Origin: Rahnella aceris
Lineage (GTDB): Bacteria; Pseudomonadota; Gammaproteobacteria; Enterobacterales; Enterobacteriaceae
Direction: 5' to 3'
Assembly: GCF_011684115.1 (NCBI RefSeq)
Contig: NZ_JAADJV010000003.1
Coordinates: forward strand, 1 to 64,000
DNA length: 64,000 nucleotides
Below, in pieces: positions 44,340 to 54,364 of this stretch. The position numbers and the translations under genes are program-made. Each line of letters starts with the position of its first letter. Position 1 is the first letter of the stretch. The notes beneath the pieces were generated by a model. It saw only the letters and a list, made by a program, of their open reading frames with translations, was not told the DNA's origin and ran no database searches.

Positions 44340-45263
44340 TTACTGTTTTACGCCGTTCTTCTGATAAACACACAAATGCGTATACGCCGCCTGCAACAAT
44401 GGAATAGTAATCCCCACACGCGTTGCGCGCTCAACCAGATCGCCAATAATCTGCTCTGCTTCGATGGGGTAACCCTGCATCATATCGCGGTACATGGAGG
44501 AGGTCTGCGGCGAGCTTTTATCGGTTACCGCTTCCCTGACTTTTGCCACGGCAGCGGCGCGTTCCGCGTAGCCAAAGGCTTTCATGGTGGTCAGCGCTTC
44601 GGTGACGATGGCATTCGCAAACTCCGTCCCGCCCGGCTCAGAAGCCACTTGGCCGATATTGCCGCGCATGGTGCAGGTGATGGCGCCGAAGCTTGAAAGC
44701 AGCAGCCATTTCTCCCACAAATCACTGATAATGGTTTCAGAAAGCACCGCCTCGATATCCGCACTCTGGAATGCCTGATCGACTTTCAGGATGCGTTCAG
44801 TTTTTTCGCCGGAGAGTTCACCGTAAATAATCTGATGCATTGGCGTCATCTGGTGAATATGTCCGTCAGTATCCAGCGTCGCGTTGATTTTGCACAAACC
44901 ACCGATTAACGCATGCTCACCAAAACGCAGGCTCAGCGTCTCCATATGTTTCATCCCGTTAAGTACCGGCATCACCATGGTGTTTTCACCGACAACCGGT
45001 GCGATATCTTTCATTGCCGCTTCCAGCCCGAAACTTTTTACAGTCAGCAAAATCAGGTCATAAGGCCCGGTCAGCTGCGATGCCTGTAAGACATTGGGCT
45101 GGAAATGGAAATCACCGTGCGGACTGTGAATCGTCAGCCCGTTTTGCTCAACCACAAGCGCGCGTTTTTCACGTAAAAGAAACGTCACATCCTGCCCGGC
45201 CTGCGCCAGCCGCGCACCAAAATATCCGCCGGTCGCGCCAGCTCCCACCACTAAAATTCTCAT
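44340..45263 (-). CDS. Ketopantoate reductase family protein (PanE/ApbA)
   Basis: 307 residues. The Rossmann start is MRILVVGAGATGGYFGARLA. The mid-part has LTVKSFGLEAAM, then NGMKHMETLS; the C-terminal helical domain has SSMYRDMMQGYPIEAEQIIG, the usual PanE signature. It reduces a 2-keto acid with NADPH. Family members other than the housekeeping PanE often act on other substrates. Single gene; no pantothenate genes are nearby, so a role in CoA synthesis is unproven. Confidence 0.85.
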   Translation of the reverse strand: MRILVVGAGATGGYFGARLAQAGQDVTFLLREKRALVVEQNGLTIHSPHGDFHFQPNVLQASQLTGPYDLILLTVKSFGLEAAMKDIAPVVGENTMVMPVLNGMKHMETLSLRFGEHALIGGLCKINATLDTDGHIHQMTPMHQIIYGELSGEKTERILKVDQAFQSADIEAVLSETIISDLWEKWLLLSSFGAITCTMRGNIGQVASEPGGTEFANAIVTEALTTMKAFGYAERAAAVAKVREAVTDKSSPQTSSMYRDMMQGYPIEAEQIIGDLVERATRVGITIPLLQAAYTHLCVYQKNGVKQ

Positions 45264-45419
45264 GCGTTATCCTTTTTTATCAAGACATTCAGAAACCCTG
45301 TGTTTGTTTAAACTACGGGAGGAGGGCGGCAGGGATCAAGAGCCATGATGAATGAGGGATTTTTGAAGATTTTGCCGCGTGATACTATGCCCCATCACTA
45401 TTTCAACAAGGAGCACTGA

Positions 45420-46193
45420 ATGGCAGGTTATCAGCCTCCGTACAGTATCACACCGCAGATCCTCAACCGGGTTGTGGACGTCGGGGAATTGCTGGGGCGT
45501 TGGGCTGCGCATGCTGAACAGTCATCTGTGCTGCTGCGAAAAGAAAACCGTATCCGCACGATTCAGGCTTCACTCGCTATCGAACACAACAGCCTGTCGA
45601 CACCGCAGGTGACCGCCATTATGGAAGGCAAACGCGTGCTGGCGCCGCAAAAAGATATTCAGGAAGTGCGTAACGCCATTCTGACGTACGAACAGTTACC
45701 GGCATTGAAAAGTCATCGTCTTGAGGATGTTCTGAAAGCTCACCAGACGCTGATGCTCGGACTGGTGGATGCGCCCGGCCACCTGCGCAGCGGCAATGTG
45801 GGTGTGTATCGTGACAATCGGCTGATTCATATGGCACCACCGGCCGGGCAACTCCCGCGTCTGATATCAGATTTGCTGAACTGGCTGAAGGAAACGGATA
45901 TCCACCCGCTCATCGCCAGTTCGATTTTCCATTATGAGTTTGAATTTATTCACCCGTTTGCCGACGGTAACGGCAGGATGGGGCGCTTATGGCAGACGCT
46001 GATCCTCAGCCAGTGGCGTTCAGAGTTCGCCTGGCTGCCGGTAGAAACGCTGATCCATAATCAGCAGCAGGATTACTACCGCATTCTTGGCGAATGCGAT
46101 CGTGCCAGTGACTGCACGGCATTTATCAGTTTTATGCTCGATAAACTGGCGGAAGCATTACGTGAAGGCATTGAAACGCAATCCTCACACTGA
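45420..46193 (+). CDS. Fic-domain protein (AMP-transferase type)
   Basis: 257 residues. The active-site motif is HPFADGNGRMGR, a full HPFxxGNGRxxR match at about residues 178-189. An N-terminal inhibitory helix is suggested by SLAIEHNSLS (canonical (S/T)xxxE(G/N), here E followed by H-N). It thus resembles self-inhibited class II Fic proteins, which modify proteins with AMP. The DNA target-recognition or wHTH domain of longer relatives is absent. Single gene; the target is unknown. Confidence 0.88.
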   Translation: MAGYQPPYSITPQILNRVVDVGELLGRWAAHAEQSSVLLRKENRIRTIQASLAIEHNSLSTPQVTAIMEGKRVLAPQKDIQEVRNAILTYEQLPALKSHRLEDVLKAHQTLMLGLVDAPGHLRSGNVGVYRDNRLIHMAPPAGQLPRLISDLLNWLKETDIHPLIASSIFHYEFEFIHPFADGNGRMGRLWQTLILSQWRSEFAWLPVETLIHNQQQDYYRILGECDRASDCTAFISFMLDKLAEALREGIETQSSH

Positions 46194-46245
46194 ACGTCAA
46201 TGACTCATTCGACACCCCCCGCCCGAAGACGGGGGAGTTACACCG

Positions 46246-47268
46246 CTATTTCCCCCGCGCCAGAACCTTGCGGTACAGCACCGGCAGTGAAATCACCACG
46301 ATCAACATCGCACCGACAATCACCGACATCACGATGCCCGGCACATTCAGCAGACTGAGGCCGAAAGTCAGCAGCCCCATCAGAAACGCGGCAATAATTA
46401 CGCCGGTCATGCTGCCGGAACCACCGAGCACGCTGACACCGCCGAGCACGGCCATGGTAATCACGCTCAGTTCCCAGCCGAGAGCCAGTGTTGGCCGCGT
46501 ACTGCCGAGGCGCGAGGTCAGCAAAACGGCCGCCAGTCCGGACATTACGCCGACCAGCACGAACAGCGTCAGATTATGGCGTTTCACGTTAATCCCGGAG
46601 TACCACGCGGCGACCGGATTGTTGCCGATGGCATAGGTGCGGCGTCCAAAGTTAGTTTTGTGCAGCAGGAAATAAAACACCGCGCCCAGCACCAGGAACA
46701 GCGCGAATTCAAACGACAAGGGCCCCCAGACATAGCCCTGACCAAACCACGCGAAACTGGCGGGATATTTATTCAGCGACTGATCGCCCAGTAGCACGTA
46801 GGTGATGCCACGGAACAAGCTCATGGTGCCGATGGTAATCACGATAGACGACAAATTCAGCCGGGTGACCAGCAGGCCGTTAATCAGCCCGCACAACAGG
46901 CCGACGCTCAATCCGACACCCACCAGCGCCGGTGTTGGCAAACCGGCCTGCGCGCAGAATCCCATAATGGTGGAACTCAGCGCCATGGTTGAAGCGACCG
47001 ACAAATCGATTTCCCGGGCGATAATCAGCATCGCCATCGGCAGCACAATGATGGCTTTTTCGGTGAAGTTAAACGTTGCGTCCGACAGGTTCCATATATT
47101 GAGGAAATACGGCGAGGCGAACGCATTCACCACAAATACCAGCAGCGTCACCAGCAGTAAAAATCCTTCCCAGCACATCAGGCGGCGGAAAAACGGCGTG
47201 ACAGCCATGGTGGTGTTTTCTCCGGCAGCGGAATGCGGCGTGTTGCGCGACGTTAAGGTCTTGTTCAT
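46246..47268 (-). CDS. rhaQ: Rhamnose-type ABC permease
   Basis: 340 residues, RbsC-type permease with about nine membrane helices. The family motif GLINGLLVTRLNLSSIVITI and the coupling region RTYAIGNNPVAAWYSGI are clear. It is the last gene of a four-gene sugar importer; its start overlaps the previous stop by 4 nt. The rhamnose assignment rests on the whole module (RhaS-type activator and aldA next door). Confidence 0.82.
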   Translation of the reverse strand: MNKTLTSRNTPHSAAGENTTMAVTPFFRRLMCWEGFLLLVTLLVFVVNAFASPYFLNIWNLSDATFNFTEKAIIVLPMAMLIIAREIDLSVASTMALSSTIMGFCAQAGLPTPALVGVGLSVGLLCGLINGLLVTRLNLSSIVITIGTMSLFRGITYVLLGDQSLNKYPASFAWFGQGYVWGPLSFEFALFLVLGAVFYFLLHKTNFGRRTYAIGNNPVAAWYSGINVKRHNLTLFVLVGVMSGLAAVLLTSRLGSTRPTLALGWELSVITMAVLGGVSVLGGSGSMTGVIIAAFLMGLLTFGLSLLNVPGIVMSVIVGAMLIVVISLPVLYRKVLARGK

Positions 47269-48278
47269 GATCTTACCCCGGTTTCAGTTCGCACAGGCTG
47301 GACGGCGGGAGAGTGGCGCAGAATCAGCCGTCCTTTACGTTTGTTGGCGCGTTCGTTGAGGATGACGGCGATCACAATCACGCCGCCAGAAATCGCCATC
47401 TGCCAGAACGGCGACACTTCAATCACCGGCAGGGCATTGTTGATGACGCCGAGGAACAGCGCGCCCAGCAGGCAACCGACCACCGAGCCGATGCCGCCCA
47501 TGGTGCTGATCCCGCCAATGACGCAGGCTGCAACAATTTGTAATTCAAAGCCGTTGGCGACGTCCACGTAAGCCACGGCGAAGCGTGAGATCCACAGATA
47601 GCCGCAGAAACCCGCCAGCGCGCCGGAAAGGCAGAAGCTGACGAACTGCATTTTGCCTGCGTTGATGCCGGTGTAATACGCCGCCGTGGCGTTGCCGCCA
47701 GCCGTGTAAAGTGCCCGTCCGGTCCGGCTGTAACGCAGGAAATACGCCACCAGAATCAGCGCGGCAATCGCACACCAGCCAAGCAGCGGCAGACCAATAA
47801 AGGTGGCGCGTGGCAGACTGAGGAATTCCGGGCTCATCTGATGGGCATTGATCCAGCCGCCGTTTGAGAGCAGGAAGATAATGCCGCGATAAATGCTCAT
47901 GGTGCCGAGCGTCACCACAATCGGCGGAATACCGACTTTCCATACCAGGAGGCCATTAATTGCGCCCATCACCAGCCCGAGTACGGTTGCCAGTAACACC
48001 AGTGACCACACCGGAATATCCGGATGATGGAAGTTAATCAGCGCGACGATCATGCCGGTCAGCGCCAGATTGGCGGCCATCGACAAATCGATACCTTTGG
48101 TCAGCAAAACCATCATCTGCCCGAGCGCCAGGATGATCAGAATCGAGGTATCGTTAAACATCTCCAGCAGGTTTCCGGCACCGATAAACTCCGGCGAGCG
48201 CACGCCGACGCCCAGCACCATCAGCACTATCACCACCGCCAGCAGCAGCTCGCGGTATTTCAGCAGGTTTCTGATCAT
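47265..48278 (-). CDS. rhaP: Rhamnose-type ABC permease
   Basis: 337 residues, RbsC-type permease. Motifs: GAINGLLVWKVGIPPIVVTL, RALYTAGGNATAAYYTGI and GGISTMGGIGSVVG. It pairs with the next permease. Both ends overlap neighbouring genes by 4 nt, indicating one tightly coupled operon. Confidence 0.82.
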   Translation of the reverse strand: MIRNLLKYRELLLAVVIVLMVLGVGVRSPEFIGAGNLLEMFNDTSILIILALGQMMVLLTKGIDLSMAANLALTGMIVALINFHHPDIPVWSLVLLATVLGLVMGAINGLLVWKVGIPPIVVTLGTMSIYRGIIFLLSNGGWINAHQMSPEFLSLPRATFIGLPLLGWCAIAALILVAYFLRYSRTGRALYTAGGNATAAYYTGINAGKMQFVSFCLSGALAGFCGYLWISRFAVAYVDVANGFELQIVAACVIGGISTMGGIGSVVGCLLGALFLGVINNALPVIEVSPFWQMAISGGVIVIAVILNERANKRKGRLILRHSPAVQPVRTETGVRS

Positions 48279-49789
48279 GCTGCCTCCTCGCCCGCGCCGC
48301 TGGCGGCACTGACAATCATTTCTGCGCTGGCTTCACCGGCGTTGAATTCGGCGACCATCAGTCCTTCATGCATCACAATGATGCGATCGGCCATGCCCAT
48401 GACTTCCGGTAATTCGGAAGACACCATAATCACCGCCAGCCCGCGCCCGACCAGTTCAGACATAAACTGATGCACTGCCGCTTTCGAGCCGATATCAATG
48501 CCTTTGGTCGGTTCATCGAGAATGATGATGTCCGGTTTGGTCGCCAGCCATTTGGCGATCACCACTTTCTGCTGATTTCCGCCCGACAGCGTGCCGACGG
48601 CCTGTTTCCAGCTTGACGCTTTCACCTGCAACCGTCTGGCGTAATCATCGGCCAGCGCCCACTCTTTTTTGTCGTTGAGCACGCCGCGCGGATTAAGCTG
48701 GCTGAGCTGCGGCAGGCTGATGTTCTGGCTGATGGGCAAATCAATAATCGCGCCTTGTTTCTGGCGCTCTTCCGGCACATACACAATCCCCGCGCGGATG
48801 GCCTGAGAAGGGCGGGAAAAATGGTGTTCTTTGCCGTTGATCAGAATTTTGCCGCCGTTCGGTTGCGTGACGCCAAATAACGCCTGCATCAGTTCGGTTC
48901 TTCCCGCACCGACCAGCCCGTAAAAACCGAGGATTTCGCCTTTGCGCAGTGAGAAGTTAATGCCTGCGAATTCGGTCGGATGGCTGAGGTTTTGCACTTC
49001 CAGTACCGTGTCGCCCGGTTTGCAGTTCACTTTCGGGTAAGCCTGACTGACTTCACGTCCTACCATCATGGTCACCATCTGCTGTTCACTGATGTCGCTG
49101 ATTTTGCCGGAGCCGACATAGCTGCCGTCGCGCAAAACGGTGTAGTAATCGGAAATGGAGAAGATCTCGTCGAATTTGTGCGAGATAAACAGAATCGCTT
49201 TACCCTCCTGTTTCAGGCGTTCGACAATCTGATAAAACTCAACGATTTCATGCTGAGACAGGGCGGCGGTGGGTTCGTCGAGAATGACCACCTGCGCATC
49301 AAACGACAGCGCACGGGCGATGGCCACCATATGGCGCTGCGCGATGCTTAACTCTTTCAGAATGGCATGCGGATCAATGTTTACTTCCAGACGCGTCAGA
49401 ATATCGCGTGCCTGCTGATGCATCGCCGGCCAGTTCAGACATTTAAAAATGCCGCGGTAAAGATAGTGACCGACGAAGATATTCTCGGTCACGGAAAGCT
49501 CGTCAAACAGCACGGTTTCCTGATGAATGGCGGTGATGCCGATTTTGTGTGCGGATTCCGGATTCGGCAGTTTTATCGGAATGGCTTTATAGTGCAACTC
49601 GCCTTCTTCCGGCTGATAAATGCCGGTCATGACTTTCACCAGCGTCGATTTCCCCGCGCCGTTTTCGCCAATCAGGGCGGTTACTTTTCCCGGATACAAA
49701 TCCACATGAACGTTATTTAACGCCCTGACACCCGGAAAGACTTTGCTGATGCCCTTCAATGACAACAACGGTGTCGCTGAATCACTCAT
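48275..49789 (-). CDS. rhaT: Rhamnose-type ABC ATPase (two nucleotide-binding domains)
   Basis: 504 residues, RbsA-type fused ATPase. First domain: GENGAGKST, signature ELSIAQRHMVAIARAL, Walker B VVILDEPTAAL. Second domain: degenerate Walker A GLVGAGRTE, signature LSGGNQQKVVIAKWL, Walker B IIILDEPTKGID. It powers sugar uptake. Named after the Rhizobium rhaT ATPase, not the E. coli RhaT symporter. Confidence 0.83.
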   Translation of the reverse strand: MSDSATPLLSLKGISKVFPGVRALNNVHVDLYPGKVTALIGENGAGKSTLVKVMTGIYQPEEGELHYKAIPIKLPNPESAHKIGITAIHQETVLFDELSVTENIFVGHYLYRGIFKCLNWPAMHQQARDILTRLEVNIDPHAILKELSIAQRHMVAIARALSFDAQVVILDEPTAALSQHEIVEFYQIVERLKQEGKAILFISHKFDEIFSISDYYTVLRDGSYVGSGKISDISEQQMVTMMVGREVSQAYPKVNCKPGDTVLEVQNLSHPTEFAGINFSLRKGEILGFYGLVGAGRTELMQALFGVTQPNGGKILINGKEHHFSRPSQAIRAGIVYVPEERQKQGAIIDLPISQNISLPQLSQLNPRGVLNDKKEWALADDYARRLQVKASSWKQAVGTLSGGNQQKVVIAKWLATKPDIIILDEPTKGIDIGSKAAVHQFMSELVGRGLAVIMVSSELPEVMGMADRIIVMHEGLMVAEFNAGEASAEMIVSAASGAGEEAA

Positions 49790-49822
49790 GGAGTTTCCCC
49801 TGTCTGGCTAAGTACAACAAAA

Positions 49823-49848
49823 CGGCTGAACGGTAACCCGGTCAGCCG
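49823..49848. promoter_or_regulatory. Intercistronic hairpin after the binding-protein gene
   Basis: CGGCTGA (49823-49829) pairs with TCAGCCG (49842-49848). It sits between the binding-protein stop and the ATPase start. Such hairpins stabilise or partly terminate the message so that binding protein is made in excess. Confidence 0.6.
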
Positions 49849-49857
49849 CATTCAGGA

Positions 49858-50850
49858 TCAGAAGATTTTAGAGAATTTATCGATGTTGCTGGCGTCGTAG
49901 ACAAACGGTTCAGCCATTGCGCCGCTGCCGTCTGCATCGAGTTTCACTTTGCCTAAACGGCCCATGCTGGCTTCGGTTTTAGTGGCGGTGCCTTTCACCA
50001 AATCATCAGCCAGATAAGTGGCGGCGTAACCCAGATCAATCGGGTTCCAGATAGCAAAACTTTTGGTTGCGCCCGATTTTATTGCGCCCGCCATTTCAGA
50101 CGGCAGCCCCAGTCCCGTTACATACACCTTGCCGATTTTGCCCTGATCTTTCACTGCCTGTGCGGCCGCCACGATACCCACGGAAGAAGGGGAAATAATC
50201 ACTTTCAGGTCCGGATAGGATTTCAGCAGGCCAATGGTTTCGCGGTAGCTTTTATCTGACAGATCATCGCCATAAGCGACCGTCACCAGATTCACCGAAG
50301 GGTATTTCGGCAGCACTTTTTTCATTTCCGCAATCCACAGATTCTGGTTGGTGGAGGTTGGCGTGGCGCTCAGGATGGCTACATCGCCTTTTTCTACGTT
50401 CAGGGCTTTCAGCGCATCGGCGGCCAGTTTGACGTTGGTTTCGCCAATCAGCGCGTTGTTAGACGGATTAAGGTGGATCTGGCGGCCCTCTTTGGCGACA
50501 CCGGAATCCCACGACACGACTTTAATGCCACGTTGCATGGCTTTTTTCAGCACCGGCACCAGCGCATCCGGGTCATTGGCGGAGACAGCAATGGCATCGA
50601 CGCCCTGGGCGATCAGGCCATTGAGCACTTCTATTTGCGCCTCGGCGGTAGTGGTGGTTGGGCCGGTATAAATCACTTTCACATCGCCCAGTTCTTTAGC
50701 TGCCTGCTGTGCGCCAACGTTTGCTGCTTCAAAAAAACCATTACCCAACGATTTTGCTACCAGGGCGATCTTCACTTCTGCCGATGCCGCGCCTGCCAGC
50801 AGGATGCTGCTCGCCATCAGGGTAAGGCTCAGTACGTGTTTTAATTTCAT
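49858..50850 (-). CDS. Rhamnose-type periplasmic binding protein
   Basis: 330 residues from MKLKHVLSLTLMASSILLAG; GGAG lies 8 nt upstream, so the longer frame to 50892 is rejected. Signal peptide ends near ASA-E. The periplasmic-binding type I fold has VKIALVAKSLGNGFFEAAN, GVDAIAVSANDPDALVPVLK and VSWDSGVAKEGRQIHLNPSN. It is the first gene of the importer. Corresponds to RhaS of Rhizobium (binding protein); the symbol is left blank to avoid confusion with the E. coli regulator RhaS at 51252. Confidence 0.84.
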   Translation of the reverse strand: MKLKHVLSLTLMASSILLAGAASAEVKIALVAKSLGNGFFEAANVGAQQAAKELGDVKVIYTGPTTTTAEAQIEVLNGLIAQGVDAIAVSANDPDALVPVLKKAMQRGIKVVSWDSGVAKEGRQIHLNPSNNALIGETNVKLAADALKALNVEKGDVAILSATPTSTNQNLWIAEMKKVLPKYPSVNLVTVAYGDDLSDKSYRETIGLLKSYPDLKVIISPSSVGIVAAAQAVKDQGKIGKVYVTGLGLPSEMAGAIKSGATKSFAIWNPIDLGYAATYLADDLVKGTATKTEASMGRLGKVKLDADGSGAMAEPFVYDASNIDKFSKIF

Positions 50851-51251
50851 TTTTTGTACTCCGCATAAGTCCGCATAAAGTTTAACGACCAAAAAGTTGC
50901 CGACGCGCCAGGCGCATGATCACGACTCTAGGAGGTTGCTGACAGCCTCACCTTTCCGCGAGTGCCAGTTCAGTGCGAACTATGGCAAAGACGCAAAGGT
51001 TTGAGCGAACAACCTCACAATTTGATAACAATCTTATTTCAGGCAGGCTAAACGGTCAGAAAAACACACATTACCGGTTTCAGAAGACCGCACTGAAATA
51101 AGGCATAAAGCTACGCAGTACGCCGGATTGCACCGGATTTCATCAGGCGGGAAATGTTTTGTTCAAAAGCGGCTGGCGGATCACAGTTTCAGCCCGATGG
51201 CTGCCCCGGCGACGACTAAGATATTACGATAGTGTTAATAAGGAGTCGGAA
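50851..51251. promoter_or_regulatory. Divergent control region of the rhamnose module
   Basis: 401 nt between the binding-protein gene and the rhaS regulator gene. It must hold promoters for both directions and the RhaS sites. I see no perfect CRP dyad and cannot place RhaS half-sites by eye. No gene is convincing in this interval. Confidence 0.5.
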
Positions 51252-52076
51252 ATGACCGTGTTACGCAGTAGTGAGTATTTCCCCTCAGGAGATTTCCCGG
51301 TCGCCATTGAACCCCGTTATCCGCAGGAAACTTTTCCTGAACATCATCATCAGGATTTCAATGAAATTGTCCTGGTCGAGCAAGGTACCGGCACGCACGT
51401 TTTTAATGACCAGCCGCTGATCCTCAGCGCGGGGAGCGTCTGTTTTGTGCGTCACAGCGACCATCATCTTTATGAAGATACCGAAAACCTGCATCTGACC
51501 AACGTGCTGTATCGCAGCCCGAACGCGTTTCGTTTCCTTAATGGCGTCGGTGATTTATTGCCGCAGGAAGTGGACGGGGTGTATCCGGCGCACTGGCGCA
51601 TCAGCCCGACTCAGATTGTGCAGGCCAAAACGCTGATTAATTTGCTGGCGCGACAACCCGCCACGCAATCGCCGGAATCTCAGGCTCAGCAGGAATTATA
51701 TTTTATGCAGCTCTTATTATTGCTGCGCAAAGGCAGCCGTGATGTCGGATATCGCGGGCAGGGCGGTGACCTGAACAATGTGCTGGACTGGATGAATGAG
51801 CATTATGATGAGGAAATCGACTGGCCGGCACTGGCCGCGCAGTTCTCAATGTCGCTGCGTACCTTGCATCGTCAGATGAAACAACAAACCGGCTGCACAC
51901 CGCTCAATTACCTCAACCGCCTGCGTCTGCTCAATGCGCGCAACATGCTGCGTTTCAGCGACAGCCCGATCACCGAGATTGCCCACAACTGTGGTTTCTG
52001 CGACAGCAATTACTTCTCCACATTGTTTAAACGTGAATTTGGCTATGCACCCAGAAGTGTTCGTCAGTATCAGTAA
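51252..52076 (+). CDS. rhaS: AraC-family L-rhamnose activator RhaS
   Basis: 274 residues from MTVLRSSEYFPSG; AGGAG lies upstream, and the frame back to 51159 is not homologous. Close to E. coli RhaS (278) throughout: AIEPRYPQETFPEHHH, TNVLYRSPNAFRFL and, in the DNA-binding part, FSMSLRTLHRQMKQQTGCTP and NRLRLLNARNMLR. The N-terminal cupin binds L-rhamnose; two HTH motifs (about 185-270) bind DNA. It should activate the divergent importer and perhaps aldA. The rhamnose isomerase and kinase genes are not in the window. Confidence 0.9.
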   Translation: MTVLRSSEYFPSGDFPVAIEPRYPQETFPEHHHQDFNEIVLVEQGTGTHVFNDQPLILSAGSVCFVRHSDHHLYEDTENLHLTNVLYRSPNAFRFLNGVGDLLPQEVDGVYPAHWRISPTQIVQAKTLINLLARQPATQSPESQAQQELYFMQLLLLLRKGSRDVGYRGQGGDLNNVLDWMNEHYDEEIDWPALAAQFSMSLRTLHRQMKQQTGCTPLNYLNRLRLLNARNMLRFSDSPITEIAHNCGFCDSNYFSTLFKREFGYAPRSVRQYQ

Positions 52077-52271
52077 GCGGAACCCTGTATTTTGCAAAAT
52101 TGTTATATCGGGCAGTCCGACCATGACATTTTTGCCATTTCTTAAAATTAAGTGGCAATCACGGAAAGGTAAAAACCAGACGGATAGAACAGGCTGTTAA
52201 AACTTCACAAAAAAGAACTTTTTTATTAACAACTCGTTCATCAACTCTATCCGTATTTTGGAGACCCTTAC

Positions 52272-53711
52272 ATGAGCACAGTTCAGAAACGTATGTACAT
52301 CAACGGCGAGTTCGTTGAAAACACCGGCGGTAAGTGGATCGACGTTGTGAACCCGGCGACAGAACAGGTGATTTCGCAGATCCCTGAAGGCTCAGCAGAA
52401 GACGCCAGAAAAGCCATTGATGCAGCAGAAGCGGCGCAACCGGGCTGGGAAGCGTTACCTGCGGTGGAGCGCGGCGTGTGGCTGCATAAAATTGCCGACG
52501 GTATTCGTGAGCGCGAAGCCGAACTGACGGAAACCATTATTGCGGAAGGCGGCAAAACCTACGGCCTGGCGCAAACCGAAGTACTGTTCACCGCCGACTA
52601 CCTTGATTACATGGCGGAATGGGCACGCCGTTACGAAGGCGAAATCATTCAGAGTGACCGGCCAAATGAAAACATCTTTGTGTTCCGCAAAGCCATCGGC
52701 GTGACCACCGGTATTCTGCCGTGGAACTTCCCGTTCTTCCTGATCGCCCGTAAAGCCGCCCCGGCGCTGATCACCGGCAATACCATCGTCATCAAACCGA
52801 GTGAAATCACGCCAAACAACGCGGTGATTTTCGCGGAAATTATTCACAAAATTGGCCTGCCAAAAGGTGTGCTGAATATTGTCACCGGCTACGGCCCGAC
52901 CGTCGGGCAGGAACTGGCGGCGAATCCTAAAGTCGGCATGGTCAGTCTGACCGGGAGCGTGGCTGCAGGTATCGCCACCATGACTGCGGCGGCACAGAAC
53001 GTTACCAAAGTCTCACTGGAACTGGGCGGTAAAGCGCCAGCCATCGTGATGAATGACGCCGATTTGGATCTGGCGGTGAAAGCCATCGTGAGCTCGCGCG
53101 TCATCAATACCGGGCAGGTGTGTAACTGCGCGGAGCGTGTTTACGTGCAGGAAGGCGTATACGACGAATTCATTTCGCGCATCAGCGAAGCGATGAAAAA
53201 AGTGACGTTCGGCAATACCGCCGAGCAAAAAGAGCTGGATATGGGGCCGCTGATCAGCGCGGCGGCATTGCAGCGTGTGGAGGATAAAGTGGCGAAAGCC
53301 GTGTCACAGGGCGCAAAAGTGCTGCTGGGCGGCAAACGTCATGGCGACAAAGGTTTCTTCTATCAGCCGACGGTGCTGGTGGATGTGAAGCAGGACATGC
53401 CGATCATGCATGAAGAAGTGTTTGGTCCGGTGCTGCCGGTCGCCACGTTCAAAACGCTGGATGAGGCGATTGCCATGGCAAACGACAGCGAATATGGCCT
53501 GACGTCATCGATTTACACCAGCAATATAAATACGGCGATGAAAGCACTGAAACAGCTGAAATTCGGCGAGACCTACATCAACCGTGAAAACTTCGAAGCC
53601 ATGCAGGGCTTCCATGCGGGCTGGCGTAAGTCGGGCGTCGGTGGTGCCGACGGTAAACATGGCTTGCAGGAATATCTGCAAACGCATGTTGCGTACCTGC
53701 AGTTCCATTAA
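52272..53711 (+). CDS. aldA: Lactaldehyde/glycolaldehyde dehydrogenase AldA
   Basis: 479 residues, identical in length to E. coli AldA and alike throughout. Landmarks: VTTGILPWNFPFFLIARK, catalytic Glu in LELGGKAP, catalytic Cys in NTGQVCNCAERVYV, and the end NFEAMQGFHAGWRKSGVGGA. It oxidises L-lactaldehyde from L-rhamnose-1-phosphate cleavage to L-lactate with NAD. Its place beside rhaS and the rhamnose importer fits. Confidence 0.93.
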   Translation: MSTVQKRMYINGEFVENTGGKWIDVVNPATEQVISQIPEGSAEDARKAIDAAEAAQPGWEALPAVERGVWLHKIADGIREREAELTETIIAEGGKTYGLAQTEVLFTADYLDYMAEWARRYEGEIIQSDRPNENIFVFRKAIGVTTGILPWNFPFFLIARKAAPALITGNTIVIKPSEITPNNAVIFAEIIHKIGLPKGVLNIVTGYGPTVGQELAANPKVGMVSLTGSVAAGIATMTAAAQNVTKVSLELGGKAPAIVMNDADLDLAVKAIVSSRVINTGQVCNCAERVYVQEGVYDEFISRISEAMKKVTFGNTAEQKELDMGPLISAAALQRVEDKVAKAVSQGAKVLLGGKRHGDKGFFYQPTVLVDVKQDMPIMHEEVFGPVLPVATFKTLDEAIAMANDSEYGLTSSIYTSNINTAMKALKQLKFGETYINRENFEAMQGFHAGWRKSGVGGADGKHGLQEYLQTHVAYLQFH

Positions 53712-53782
53712 TTAACACACTGTGGCCGGAGCAGGGGAACCTGACTCCGGTTTTGCTGACTTTCACCTGACAAGGAAACCCC

Positions 53783-54364
53783 ATGAGCCGCAACGATTTC
53801 CTGACCGGCATTCGTCAGCATAAATTCATGCAAACGCTGTTCCCGCCACCGGCTGAAAAATCCCATCCGCAGCAAGAATTTGGCCGTGCGCTGACCCTGA
53901 TGGGCGGTATCTGGGATGACCGGTTCCTGCGGGCACCGCAAAATGGCTACACCACGCTGAATGCCTATCTGCGCGGGTTATATCCGGCAGACTCGCTGTT
54001 TTGCTCCGCCACGCCGGAGATTATCGCAGAGAGGAGTCTCGACGCCCGTACTCAGGCGGCATCGCTGAAAGATGTTGATGTCGGCGTGGTCCGTGCCTGT
54101 TTTGGTGTCGCAGAAACCGGCGCCGTCTTTCTCAGTGATCCGCAACTTTGTGTGAACACCCTCAGCGCGATGGCTAAAAACCTGGTCGTGCTGCTCGACG
54201 TTAACCACATCATCGAACATCTGCATCTCGCCCACCGTCAGCCGCAGCCTTTTAATGCCCGTTACGCGATTATGGTCACCGGCCCGGCGGCGATCGCTGA
54301 CAGCGAAAGTGCGCTGATGCTGGGTGCCAAAGGCGTCCAAAGCCTGCGGGTGATCGCGCTTTAA
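53783..54364 (+). CDS. LUD-domain protein, LutC/YkgG-like
   Basis: 193 residues. LUD (LutC/YkgG) pattern: GVVRACFGVAETGAVFLSDP (the conserved ETG region) and TGPAAIADSE near the end. LutABC oxidises L-lactate to pyruvate, but only the C subunit-like gene is here, 71 nt after aldA; LutA and LutB are absent from the window. It may assist lactate use after AldA or act alone; the pairing with aldA is notable. Confidence 0.85.
   Translation: MSRNDFLTGIRQHKFMQTLFPPPAEKSHPQQEFGRALTLMGGIWDDRFLRAPQNGYTTLNAYLRGLYPADSLFCSATPEIIAERSLDARTQAASLKDVDVGVVRACFGVAETGAVFLSDPQLCVNTLSAMAKNLVVLLDVNHIIEHLHLAHRQPQPFNARYAIMVTGPAAIADSESALMLGAKGVQSLRVIAL

Noticed and set aside
46216..46235. Hairpin CCCCCG/CGGGGG as terminator of the rhamnose importer operon
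   Set aside because: Short stem and no T-run on the minus strand; too weak to list.
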